Below, piece after piece: positions 11,935 through 22,987 of a DNA stretch of 64,000 nucleotides. Numbering within the stretch: position 1 is the stretch's first letter; each line of letters begins with the position of its first letter. The stretch is from Lophium mytilinum (Eukaryota > Ascomycota > Dothideomycetes > Mytilinidiales > Mytilinidiaceae), in assembly GCA_010093605.1 (NCBI GenBank), contig MU004191.1:1047832-1111831 (forward strand), written 5' to 3'. Below the pieces are notes generated by a model. The model ran no database searches. It saw nothing but the letters and a program-made list of their open reading frames with translations, and was not told the DNA's origin. A program made the translations under genes and the position numbers.

Positions 11935-13050
11935 TCACCCCGACGCCAGCTTGCCCGCCTCTGGGTCGGCCTTCTCTGAGTCGTCCTCCCCTTCGACCGC
12001 CACCCGCTTCCCTTGCACGGCCTGTTCCACCTCTGCCACCAGGCTCTCCAAGAACTCCAGGTCGCGTCCCACAAGCGTCACCGTGTTGTGCTCCTTGCCC
12101 CAGCGCGGATAGCTGCCCACCTTGACTCCCTTTGGCTCCACGCGGCCCGCCAGCTGTGTCAGATATTCCGCAATTGCGCTCTCGGCCATTGGCGTAGAAA
12201 TCAATACCCGTTGTACGCCCTTGCCCTCAGGGTCTGTCAGCCGCGGCAGTATGCGCGGCTTCAGCCCATCCAGCATCTGCTGGAACAGCCTGGGCACGCC
12301 GGGGAGAATGTGGATGTTGCCGTTTACTACGCTGACGGGTACCCAAAGAGTCTCGTCTACAAATACCACCTGGTCTTCGTACGGCTTTGAGTCGTCTAGC
12401 GGCAGCTCTATCATCCGCTTCTTCGCCGTCAACGACGCAGACGGTGTATCCCAGCTGAAGTTCGGTTGTGAAGGGTGCGGCTTCGATAGCCGCTTCATCC
12501 GTGCAAATGCATCCTCGTGTAGTTTCAAGGGCAGGTCAAAGGCTTTCGCAATCGATTGATATGTGATATCGTCATGTCTGCGGTGTGGGGTTGCATTAGC
12601 AGGCGTCTGTGAAGCCTGAGCGAGCACTCACGTAGGACCGATGCCTCCCGATGTCACTATGAAATCGTAGTTTTTAGACATACGTCGCGCAGCTTCCACG
12701 ATCTCGTCTTCGTCATCGGCAATGACCTCTATCCGCTTCAGGTTGATTCCCAGCGAGAAACAGAACTTGGCGAGGTACGCCGAATTGGTGTCAACGGTCT
12801 ACACGGGCCCATTAGCAAGCAGACTCTCCTCTGATGGGCTATCGGTAGTGACCTTGCCGCCGAGCACCTCGTCCCCAATGATTAGACATGCCGCCGTGTG
12901 TATGAGGCTCTTCCCTTGGCTCTCGGTCGCCATGGCTGATGACGTTATAGATGTTCGGAAGGTTGACTGGGGACTCGCCGCAGAGCGATGCGCGTAATTC
13001 GGGAGCGGCCGAGAGAGGTGGCGGACGACCTGATTGAGTCTGCTGAACAT
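11935..13050 (-). CDS. MoCF/CinA-type molybdopterin-binding-fold protein
   Basis: Three exons (13050-12853, 12798-12632, 12577-11935), two 54 bp introns, 335 residues. It has the N-terminal MoCF_biosynth (MoaB/Mog/CinA-like) fold: [18 protein letters not shown], then [11 protein letters not shown], the diagnostic GG-x-GPT-x-DD loop. In fungi such proteins are usually annotated as molybdopterin-binding domain or CinA-like/FAD-synthase-N-domain proteins; the true substrate is uncertain. The first ATG (13050) gives an Arg-rich, acid-free leader typical of a mitochondrial presequence; a second in-frame ATG (12933, MATESQGKS) would give a leaderless form of about 296 residues. The end is acidic and low in complexity. 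The first intron has a non-canonical GTCACT donor, but removing it joins GGK to TVDTNS exactly as the family requires. Confidence 0.82.
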
Positions 13051-13263
13051 GGGACGATTCTTGCGGATGAGTGTTCACGGCGCCGTGATTTGCTGGCGGT
13101 GCGACGTGAAAGACGACGGTGCATGATGTTTCTCGCGGAGGTTCATCCGCGAGTCAGCTTGCCCCGCATGCTCCACCCGTGGACCTCATGCCACCGCGGC
13201 CATCTCAGCCCTATCTCTCAAGCAACACTGAAGTAATTGCCCTCCTAAGGCTCTGCTACCAGC
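13051..13263. promoter_or_regulatory. bidirectional promoter region
   Basis: Only 213 bp separate the divergent start codons of the MoCF-type gene (13050, -) and the GMF gene (13264, +), so both promoters must share this interval or extend into the genes. Confidence 0.55.
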
Positions 13264-13904
13264 ATGGCCTCCGAATCTCGCCTCTATACCTTCTCGACAG
13301 AGACAAAGGTACTGAACACCCCACCAATACTTCATTGATCGTCAGTTTAACAGGCATCTAGGACAAGCTACGCAAGTTCCGCCTGGGCACCTCACGGGCA
13401 AAGGACCCCCGGGCCGTCATCTGTATGCCTCTGCCACTCCCTATCACCCAGTAACCACGACACGAGTCCTCGTGGCGCCACTTTGTCGATCCCTCGCTCC
13501 ACCGGTGCTGACTCGCCTTGCTCAAGCAAGACCAGATTGATAAGAAGACGCTGGAGATATCACAGGCAGAGGACGATGTCTTCACCAACATGCAGGAGCT
13601 AGGCGAAGAGCTGCCAGATCATGCTCCGCGATTCATCCTCCTCAGCTACCCCCTCACCCTCGTATGTTCACGCAATCGAGCCACCAGACACGCGCTTACA
13701 GTGCTCTTGCAGCCCTCCGGCCGGCTATCAGTGCCGTATGTCATGATATACTACCTTCCTGTCACATGCAATAGCGAAGTCAAGATGCTGTATGCTGGTG
13801 CTAAGGAACTCATGCGTAACACCGCGGAGACGGGTAAGATAATTGAGATCGACTCAGCCGAGGACCTAGAGGACATTGAAGAGAAGCTCAAGGGGGAGTC
13901 ATGA
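13264..13904 (+). CDS. aim7: glia maturation factor / Aim7, ADF-homology protein
   Basis: Four exons (13264-13308, 13362-13422, 13531-13661, 13713-13904); 142 residues, the usual GMF length. The protein is one ADF-homology domain: it begins MASESRLYTFSTET, continues KLRKFRLGTSRAKDPRAVIY and ELPDHAPRFILLSYPLTL, and ends with VPYVMIYYLP, CNSEVKMLYAGAKELMRNTA and an acidic helix. GMF proteins bind the Arp2/3 complex and promote actin-branch disassembly, acting at cortical actin patches. Removing the three introns (53, 108 and 51 bp) restores the whole domain without gaps. It shares a short upstream region with the MoCF-type gene. Confidence 0.92.
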
Positions 13905-15279
13905 TATGGGAAGATCAATATCTAATGGATCCTTCTTCCTTGTCATTTTCATAAAGGGTGCACCGGTCCGTCAGCCGTCTCATGGGAGAGGTCAGTGCTG
14001 GCTATTACTTCCAGGTAAACGGACTATTCTAATGTACGCTTCCGGATTGTTGGTGCCTTGCCGTCTTTGGAGAGATCCACACTATCAAACTCCATCAGAA
14101 TTTTCTCATGCAGGCTAGTATCATAGTCCATACATCCTGTTGTCTCGCCAACACCTTTCCCATGTACTCCGCACAGACTTCAGAGGCGACGAACATCTGT
14201 AAGCCAAGTCATGTACTAATCAGACAAGTTCGACTACCTAGTCGCTAAAATCTCGTTGCCATGCTTCCGGCCTGTCCACTCCCTCGGGAATCCAATAGTT
14301 TGGCATCTTCCGCCACCCCTGCGTCTTGCATCACTTATCACAAGCAAATCCACCTCAAATCCAATCACACATCTCAAGATAGCAGAATCTTCTAGTTTCC
14401 AATGATCACTCTCAGGGTTCTCCGCACTTGCGACCAATCCATCACCTGCTATACTCTAGGGTTTTCCAAAGTGCATCCTTCGCGACCGAGGGAACTCGCC
14501 TCAATTTTCCTATTTCTCCCGATTGCATGTTCTAGAGGTGCAGCATACTATTTGCCCCAACAAGCCCGCACACACAGCTCCACTTCCTATTGAAAAAACC
14601 CTGTCACGATTTGACGGCTTCAGCGATTGCGAGTACTGTTAGTTCGCCTCTCGCTTGTAAGCAATGGTGATACGACCACGTGGTCGGCTTCGTGCAGACT
14701 TCACATGAACTGCTGTATACGACCTCTCAATACGACTGCAATATAGGAATTCAACCCGCTTCGTTGTCTCTTGCTACCCTGCAAAATAACTCACACAAAA
14801 GCTCGCTGTCTTCACGGGACCAACACCCCAATAATGATGACCAGCAATGCTAACTCAAATGCTCTATGGGTTGAGAGAAGTTCGGATGTCCACCCCGAGC
14901 GGTACATTTATTCCCATCAAGCCTTCCTGCCTTAGTTGCAGTCACCGTAGACTCCTGCGGGTAGTCTCCTGCTACCAGGAAACGAAGACAGAAGCACGGT
15001 CAATGTATAAAGAACCAGTGTTTCCAGCCCTTCCATTGCTAGCTCAGTTCCTCAATCTGCCTCCAATTGTTCTCTAAGTCTTGAGATAATTGACCCATGC
15101 GGGTGCTCTCTTCCACAAGGCGTTATCGAGGGTGGTGGCGCACGACGGCCAACTACCAGCCCATCCGCCATATCTATTCCCATCCCTTATCCGTTCTCAC
15201 TTCTCTTCATATAGGGGCCACTGTGCCTCCCTGGTCACAAAATCTCACAGAATCAGCCGCGAAAGTCAAAGTTTTATAC
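13905..15279. other. intergenic, no gene seen
   Basis: 3' flank of the GMF gene followed by sequence with only short frames lacking recognisable domains (e.g. 14847-15077 +). No RNA gene recognised. Confidence 0.4.
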
Positions 15280-16000
15280 ACCCGGCGTCCGATCTGCGCG
15301 GTTGCATCTCACCCCAAAAACACAGGTCCTAGATCAGGGCAACGCCATTAGCATGATGCGAACCTAGCGAAGCGCTTCCGTAGAAAGATGACCTGTTCTG
15401 GTTACGAGTTGTTACAGATTCAACCGCATAACACAAAATCTAATAGACGCAGCGTACACTCTACGTGGTTGCTTTTTACTCCAGAACCACAAGTTTTAAA
15501 TCAGCACGATGCTTTAGCTTTTTGCAAACCTAGCGAGGCGCCCCCGAGGCAAGATTGTCCCGTTTAGTCACAAGTTGTTACATATTCAACCGCATAATAC
15601 TAAGTCTAACAGACGCAGCGTATACTCTGTGTGGTTACTTTTTACTTCAAAACCACAGGCCCTAAATCAGCACGAAGCTTCTAGCGTTTTGCAAACTTAG
15701 CGAGGCGCCCCTGGGGCAGGATTGGCCCTTTTAATTACAAGTTGTTACATATCTAACCGCATAATGAAGACGCAATTTTCACCCTACAACACAGGTCGAA
15801 CATCAGCACAATGTTTTGAGCGTCTTACAAACCTAGCGAGGCGCCCCTAAGGCAAGATCATCCATTTCAGTTACAAGTTGTCACATATTCAACCGCACGG
15901 AAAAAACTCAAATTTCACCCCGGAGCCACAGGCCCTAGATCAGGCCCACGCCGTTAGCATAACGTAGACCCGTTGAAGCGCCCCTGGAGCAAAATCACCT
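15280..16000 (+). repeat. diverged tandem repeat, units of ~166 shrinking to ~131 bp
   Basis: The landmark AACCTAGCGAGGCGCCCC recurs (with changes) at 15361, 15527, 15694, 15830 and about 15961, giving periods of 166, 167, 136 and 131 bp. Each unit also holds ACAAGTTGTTACATATTCAA, a stretch with AGACGCAGCGTA (lost in the shorter units), ACCACAGGCCCTAAATCAGC and a GCxxTTAGC end. The two short units share a deletion of about 30 bp. It has no coding potential and no homogeneous spacers. It is best described as a minisatellite-like array or the remains of a tandemly duplicated element. Confidence 0.85.
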
Positions 16001-16487
16001 TTTGAGTATTAAACAGGACGGGCCAGATAAGCATACGCATCTCTTCAACTTGTGTCCTCAAGATTTGTTTCCCCTTATTGCCGTTTTGCCATGCGTCTGT
16101 GATGGTAGATACTACTAAGGCTATAGTCAAGGCTTGTATAGGAAAGGCAGCATGAATGAGTGTGGAACGCTCTCTGTGTGTCTGTTTACGAAGAGAAGCA
16201 GGTTGGTGTACTCTCGCGCTTAAATACATGCGGGGTCAATGAAGGCCAGGCAGAATCTTTTGTTTTGCATATATGGTTGTACACGAAGTTAAAGGTATAA
16301 GACGACTACAAAATCCGCCGTCATACTGGAAGCTTCTGAACCTTCCGTTGACCCCTTGAAGAATAGGGGATCGGCTGAGTCAACGCCGGCCTTACTCCAT
16401 GTAAGTACAATAAAAGTACATATGATACGCTGCATATCGACCAAACAGTCTGTCAGCCCTGACGCCCCGACATAACCCAGAAAACCT
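16001..16487. other. 3' flank of Zn2Cys6 gene
   Basis: 487 bp between the tandem repeat and the stop of the Zn2Cys6 gene. It contains only short open frames (15954-16229 -, 16289-16510 -) with no recognisable domain. Confidence 0.4.
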
Positions 16488-19481
16488 CTACTGTGACTGC
16501 ATATTGCCATTCGGCCCTATTCCAAATATCATCATTGGCCACGACGAAGTTTGCGCAGCTACTGACGATCCCTCTGCTGATGCTACGCCTTCTTGACCTG
16601 AGGTCGGTGTCACCCCGTCGCGCCCTCCCAAGGCCATCAGCGTATTCGCAGTGTTGAGGTACTCCTGCGGTCGGCTGTAGTCGTGCGGCTCGATTGGAGT
16701 GACATTAGCACGTGTCCATTGCTGCCAAGCATCGTTGTGCGATGGGTAATGCTGTGGTGCAGTATTCGGTGTCGTGTTGTTTCCATATATGAAGTTCTCC
16801 GGAGTTGGTGGCGGGTTCCCAGAAGCAGCCGACTGGATCGCAGCGACATGAGCTGCACTCATTCCAGGATCCGTAACACCGGCATAGTTCGGTTGGTCGA
16901 ACGAGTTGTTGTTGCCTTGATACGGTGCTAGCGTTGTTGCCGTTCCGTTGCTGTAGGGAAATACGGCCGATGCTCCTGGGTATATATTCGTCGCAGAACC
17001 CATTGAGGGGTCCACCGAAGGCAGATAATTAGGGGTAGGCTTGGAGTCAGCGTCCCCAGGCGGAGCATTAGTGTATTGAGAATGGAAGTGTGCGGAGTTC
17101 TCGTATGCGTTGGGACCTGGGTTTGCCTGCTGCTGGGGGGTCTGACTGAGAGCTGCGCGTGCTACAGCTTCTGTGGTCCTCTTGGCCAGGTGTCCGTTGA
17201 TATTCGCTAACGAATGCTCTACGATCTTAGAGATCGCGTTTCGAAGCTTTAGACCCGATCCTGGTGGAATTAGCGAATTGCCCGGTTATCAAAGGGTAAA
17301 GCCTTACCTAAAAGTTCACCACATTCGCCCATGGCGTCTAGCCAAAGGTCCATATCTTTCCTCAGCTCGTGCATATCAGCAGAGGTCATACTGTCCTTTC
17401 TCTGAGAATGAATGAATAATGTGGTGAATATTGCAGCAATATAAGTCGTGCAATTTATCCACACGATGTCCAAGCTCTTGAACCTCCGAAGCTCGTTGAC
17501 ATTGTGAAGCATTTTTTGAGATGCGTCCAAGCAGATGTCAAGGTTAGATTTCATGAACTCTGGACTAGATGAACGGCAAACGGCTGGATGATGGAGGAGA
17601 AGCGTGAACTCGAGTTCCCAGAATTCGAGATATCTTGAAAAGATGTAACTTTCCTGGTTAGCCTGTCGATCAGATAATTCAAGAGGTATTCCCTCTCGCC
17701 ATCTGCGCAACGAAGCCTCCAGTGCTCGGACCGTCTCCTCGTACGAGTTCGGTGACGGTCTGACGGTGTACAACGTGCTGTACATCTTGCTGTACATCGG
17801 TACCGTCTTGGCCGTTTGTACACCAACTTGGAAGGAGCACTTGTGGAAGTCGGTTTTCTGCTCTCCTTGAATACAGTCATCCATGATCTCGGGAAATTCG
17901 ACATCAATATCTTCCATCCTAATTGGCATAGGCCGGCCGAGCTTCCCGCTTAGACTGACATTTAGCGCATATAGGGTCCAGAACACACGCTTCCGCATTT
18001 CGACCTCAAGAATATCTTTCTTGGCGGCTGTGTCCGCCCATGCTTTGATTGATCGATGGAAACCAAGTTCGACGGCAACTGCGAAGGTCATCCAACACAT
18101 TAGCCAAGCAGCACCCGGTTTGGGAAAGTTTCGAAGGTGTATGCAGATCAAGAGCATGGCCTGGACGTCCGGAAGAGAATGGTTCCGTAGGAGCGCACCA
18201 AAGAAGCTGAGGGAGTATCGGTAATGCTTATTGGACTCTGCAAACATGACTTCGTCGTGGTTACGTTTCGCTATTTGGTATTTGAGGATCGCGAGCATCA
18301 TGTGGACCATGACAGTCTCTGCTGGAGAAGGAGTGAAGCCGGGCTCATGATATATGCGCCATATCTAATTCACGTGTGTTAGATCGAGTGTGCATAACCG
18401 ACCGGCATAGCTTACCAGCTGTGTAAAGGATGCCCTGTCCAGGGCCATCGTGTACGGGTTAAGTGATCTGAGGTACCAGGTCGCGTATTCATTTAGTTTA
18501 TGATACTCGGGGAATTGGAGTGGCTCTACGTTTTGGTCATGTCCGAGAACAACACTCAGGAAATGCCCATAAGACTGGGGGGAGCTCTCGTAATCGGTCT
18601 CTCCGTCAACGAAATCGGTGATGTCGATTTCCGTGCCAAAGACGGAGAGCGAGGTTCCTTTGATGGGTGAAAGGAGCGAGTCTGCGGACGATATCCCGAG
18701 ATAGTTGTCTCCAATAGCGGCAGACTTGAAGGCCGGGAGCATGGCTAGTATCTTGCTCTCCACCCCCTCAGAGGTCAGAGGTGCGTCTCCAGATGGCCTG
18801 TACGGGGCAAGAGGAGGCACACTTGCACTGGCCGGTGCTTGTTCCGTGGACCACATCTGGTCATTGTTCCCCGACGAGCTGGCCTCCGCCCATTGCAGCG
18901 TCTGTGACTGCATCGCCGCTGGCGTGTAACTATTATAGCCACTAAATGGCTTCGGCTCGACTCCCAGCTCCTTCAGTTGCGCTTGCAGCTCTGCGACATG
19001 GTTCCGGAGGCTGTTGACTTGGCTCTCGAGAGCTTCTGTATGACCTCGTGTTGTAGCTCGGCCCGTGATACGGTCAGTCGTCTTGCATGGCGTATTATTC
19101 TGCAAACATGGCGAGCAGCCTCCTGCTCGGCCGTCGCATCTGATCTTGCGGATCTGCACAACGGTTAGCACTGCTGCGGTGTTGATCATATGTAGGCGAT
19201 CCAGAGTGTCTGGGTCTATTCCTTGACGCTCCTTGCGTTTGCTTCATCGTTTGCGCAGAAACAAACATAAGGATAGTCGTGGGGAGAGGTTGTCTTCGTA
19301 CCTTGCATCTGTCGCAAGCCTGGCCGGTGCGCGACGACGCGCTCAGCTTCTTCTTGACAGAATTGGAGAAGTCGGCAGACTCGGCGCGCGATTGTGTGAG
19401 TGGGCTGCCTGGCGATTGCTCGAGTTTGGGCAGCTTGTTGTCATGGAGGGCGTCGTGATCTAAGGCACGTTTTGGTGCCAT
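16488..19481 (-). CDS. Zn2Cys6 transcription factor with fungal-specific TF domain
   Basis: Four exons (19481-19302, 19153-18416, 18364-17308, 17260-16488), 915 residues. The binuclear zinc cluster spans the first intron: CDRCKIRKIRCDGRAGGC then SPC and TPC, giving C-x2-C-x6-C-x6-C-x2-C-x6-C. The linker TTDRITGRATTRGHTEALES, leading into a short coiled coil, resembles the linker style of FacB/Cat8-like regulators, but I cannot assign it to a named factor. The middle homology (fungal_trans) domain occupies exons 2-3: WYLRSLNPYTMALDRASFTQL, AAWLMCWMTFAVAVELGFHR, KRVFWTLYALNVSLSGKLGR. The C-terminal 250 residues are Asn/Gln/Pro/Ser-rich and probably carry activation function. It should act in the nucleus as a pathway regulator. 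No neighbouring biosynthetic cluster hints at its targets. Confidence 0.9.
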
Positions 19482-20164
19482 CCTCGAGGGTCAGCAACAG
19501 GTATCCTACAGGTGGAGATACCCGCGGGAAGTCCCTTGGAGGTGGATCTTGTGCTGCCAGAGGGAGCCGGGTCGCCAAAAGCCGCCGCACGGTCCGAGCT
19601 CGCTGAGACAAAACGCAGTCCTAGAGAAACACAGAGAGCACGACAGTCAAAAGAGTAGACGAGTTGCTAGGCCTGTGATTGTCTCGTATGGCGTAAGAAG
19701 AGCCTGTTTGGATCGCTGTCACGGGATTTCTGCGCTTCAGCGGCGCCGCCTTCTTTTCAGCCAATATTCCAAGGTTTGCGACTTGCCGAGAGCGGTAGCA
19801 ATACTTTTGAGGCTGGAACTCCTTTTCGAGCACTGCTCGATGAATGCCAGATCACCACCCGCTAGTCTCAATACGAGCGTGCTTTTACACACTTCGGGGC
19901 TGATAAGACTGTTCGAGCCCGATTTCAGAGCTGGATCGAAAGTTGGTACACCTCACCAAGACGAGAGACGATATCGATTCGCTGCTGCGTCCTCAAACCT
20001 CTACCTAATCACGAGGTGCGTCAGGAACACCTGCAATGATCTAGCGAGCATGTGATCTGGCTAGGCACGGCCTAGAATACTATGAATCTGACGTCTTTCA
20101 CTAGTTGCACAATAGCGAGATACGGGGCATTTCAATTCACTAAGCATTTATTCAAGCCATTAGA
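19482..20164. promoter_or_regulatory. divergent promoter region, Zn2Cys6 and Cgi121 genes
   Basis: 683 bp between divergent start codons. No additional gene or recognised operator. Confidence 0.4.
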
Positions 20165-20941
20165 ATGGCGACCGTCGAAACACTCTACCTCCCCCATTAC
20201 CCCTCCTATCCCATCTACATCTCACTCTTCAAGAACGTCTCAAACGCCAAGTTTCTTCGGCAACAACTCCTTGAAGCAAATGCCGCCTTCGAATATGCAT
20301 TCCTCGACGGCACAATGGTAAGACTAGCTTTTAATCCTCTACATCTCCTGTCACGTGCTACAACTTCTCTCTATACTTCTCCTCTTCCACTTTCTAGTCT
20401 ACGCCGTAAAGACTTGCAAAATATGATGAGCGAACCGTCCCCGCTCATATCCCCCTAGATCCTCTCCCCTCGCCACCTCCACGCCGCCACCTTCCGCGCT
20501 CTCAACGACTCCGTGTATAACCGCCTTAAGTCCCGCAATATCCACTCAGAGCTTGTTTTTTCTCTCTCCCCGAACAACAACATCGCAGACGCATACCGCC
20601 GCTTTGGGATTCAAGACAGCACCACCTCCCTGCTAGCGATTAAAATCCCGTTATCGAACCCCGAGATCACGGCCGAGAGCGTGTCGAAGCATCTGGGCGA
20701 TGCGGTTGAGGGGGAGTCGGTGGCGTTTGGCGAGGAAGCGTTGAAGGGCGTGACGGATGTGAAGGCGTTGCGGAAGGTGTACAAGTTGGATAGTGGAGTT
20801 GGGGGCGGGGGCAGTGGGAAGAAGGGGAATAAGGCCAAGGAAGAGGTGGTGGTGAATGGGAATGGTGTTGGGAGTGGGAAGGATGAGAGGGCTCAGATGG
20901 AGGGTGTGATTTTAGGAATGATGGCTTTGAAGGGTACGTAA
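20165..20941 (+). CDS. cgi121: EKC/KEOPS complex subunit Cgi121
   Basis: Two exons (20165-20317 and 20459-20941) around a 141 bp intron; 211 residues. The Cgi121/TPRKB fold is recognisable from LFKNVSNAKFLRQQLLEANA, FEYAFLDGTMILSPRHLHAA, the helix LKSRNIHSELVFSLSPNNNI and RRFGIQDSTTSLLAIKI. Cgi121 binds the Bud32 kinase and tRNA within KEOPS, which makes the t6A37 tRNA modification and also acts in telomere biology in yeast. A Gly/Ser/Lys/Asn-rich insert of about 35 residues (GVGGGGSGKKGNKAK...) sits before the last helix and makes the protein slightly longer than the yeast one. The start is the ATG that gives the full first strand. Confidence 0.9.
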
Positions 20942-21279
20942 AGAGGAGAGATATAGGCAGTATTTGATGTCTGGGGTGGGCGGTAGTAGATGATGTTGCA
21001 GGTGCCTTCCATGAATAGGACTACGAGGCTAGAAAATCTTTTGATACGAGAAGATGTGGAGCCCTTGAATATGGAATACCCGCTGGGTATCAATCCTGCG
21101 TAGTAGGGGCGACTGACGTCTGTATGGAGAGGCAAGCATACGATGCATCATGGTCAAGTTGATAGATAACTTCCATATTCCACTATGCTACAATCTCACC
21201 CCCGCTTCAAAAACCAGATGCAAAGGCTTAAAGAAAATGTACAGTTTGCATCTCGAACCCCACTCTTCCAAATTCCCAA
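20942..21279. other. short convergent intergenic region
   Basis: 338 bp between the stops of cgi121 (+) and cox4 (-); 3' flanks of both. Nothing else seen. Confidence 0.5.
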
Positions 21280-22180
21280 TCATAGAGTTCGGTATTCGGG
21301 TTTCACGAAGTCGGCAAAGGTCTTGGGTTCACCCTCGTAGTTGTGTGAGCCATCATCGTCTGCCACGTCGTGAGCAAAAATCATATTGGTACATCACGGA
21401 GGGGTTGCATACGGTGGTGTTCATGGTGTCCATCATCTTGAGGGCCCACGTAATCCATCTTGTAGACACCGCCGCACTCAGGGCAGCGTTCAACCGGTCG
21501 GTCGCGGGACATCTGACCGAGTTAGTGTTGCTTCCAACTAGCCTGCACTCCAAAAGTCATACCGTAAGCCATTGGACGACATGCGAGTCGGCCGGGTAGC
21601 CGGTGCAGCCGGCGTATTGCTCGTCACCGAACGACCTGACGACAATCGGGTTGTCAAGCGTGCCTTGATATTTTCCACAGTCAGCTGCCAGGTCTCATGC
21701 AGTGAGGAACCTAGGCCCTAGTAGCTAGTATATTTCGCACCTTTTCTCGACGAATCCAGCGGCTTCATGTCAAAGACATCGACACCCTCCATCTTTCCCA
21801 GAATTTCGAATCGCTCGAGACCAGTAGCTTGCTCCAAATCCGTGGGGACGGTTCCAGGGGCAGCACCAGTCTTCGGGAGCAGGTCCTCCATGGTCTTAAC
21901 ATCTGCAAAGCCGGAAATGTCAGCCGTTCCAGCTCGGCCGCAATCATGCCCGGAATAGCATTATCAAGCCCCAATTGACGCACCCTCAAACTTCTTCGTG
22001 GTTGTGTTCACGCCGGTAGCGGGCTTGGAGTCGCCTATTGAAGAACGGGTAAGCGGGTGCAGTGGTTCGATCCTCCTGGAACTACTCACGAACAACGAAA
22101 GAGCTGGTAAATGTGCGCTTGGCCAGGGCACCAGTGGCGGCGCGCCGGGCGACGGTGAAGGCGGAGCGTTGGAGGAACAT
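21280..22180 (-). CDS. cox4: cytochrome c oxidase subunit 4 (yeast Cox4 type)
   Basis: Six exons (22180-22090, 22034-21984, 21902-21741, 21663-21563, 21512-21413, 21359-21280), 194 residues, all introns 50-81 bp. It begins with a mitochondrial presequence rich in Arg/Ala/Ser (MFLQRSAFTVARRAATGALA). The mature part matches the Cox4/COX5B zinc-binding family: GTVPTDLEQATGLERFEILG, VDVFDMKPLDSSRKGTLDNP, YAGCTGYPADSHVVQWLT and RCPECGGVYKMDYVG; the cysteines and His form the zinc site. A His-rich stretch (GHHEHHH) and a conserved tail ending KTFADFVKPEYRTL follow. It should be a nuclear-encoded complex IV subunit in the inner mitochondrial membrane. Such a high intron density in a short gene is normal for this class. 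Confidence 0.95.
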
Positions 22181-22987
22181 TGTAGACGCAATTGGGGTAG
22201 AGGGGAGAGTGGGCGTAACTAGAGTGGTAGCTGTGAGGTCTTGTTCTGAGGTTAACTGCGAATCGCATGATCCGAGATTGCGGCATTTGCCGGGGGCTTG
22301 GCAGGGACTCTCCACCTGAACCAATCTCAGGCACCCTTTACAAACCGTCCATCTACACTATTTTGTTGCATCTACTATGTATGTATCGATTAGGAATCAT
22401 CGTATAACCGTTGCACGATCGGCTGCAAGTCCGTTTTGTCCCGCCATATAGTTAAGTCGACGACGCGCTGATTTCTCCGAACATGTACCACGAAACTCAT
22501 CATTATCTCTACACATGCGTTCAGCTATACATTTATCTCACTAGTGATTCAGAGCCCTTTGCCATTTCCTATTGAAGTTTTAACTCATCGTGCTCTCCGT
22601 CCAACATACAGAAATCTACTCCTCCGGTCCACAGAACAATACATCCCGGCCCGATATTCAAATATCGAGTAGAATAGAAAAGGTCCAACCTGCACAAAAG
22701 CTCTGTGCTATCTTTCGATTGATCTTTCGTCACTGTTTTATAATTTGGGTAGGGACTAGACACGAAAGCTACAGTCCAGCCCCTACGCTTCGTTTCGATA
22801 GCACAGCAACGAGAACAGGATCACTAACCATCCATTCTGAAGCGATCTCAAGCATGCGACCACTCGACTGGCCGTTGTAGCTGTAGCCATAGTAAAGGGT
22901 TCTCTGATGCCTCCTTTCAGCATGTGCCGTTACCCTACATCGCTGCATTGCATTAAACCCAACACAAGTCTCAAAAAACCAACCAAT
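22181..22987. other. intergenic, cox4 promoter side
   Basis: 807 bp between cox4's start and the stop of the membrane protein gene, both on the minus strand. Only short frames without recognisable domains. Confidence 0.45.

Noticed and set aside
15280-16000. Possible CRISPR array
   Set aside because: Units exceed 130 bp, drift in sequence and contain no short identical repeats with unique spacers; the genome is eukaryotic.
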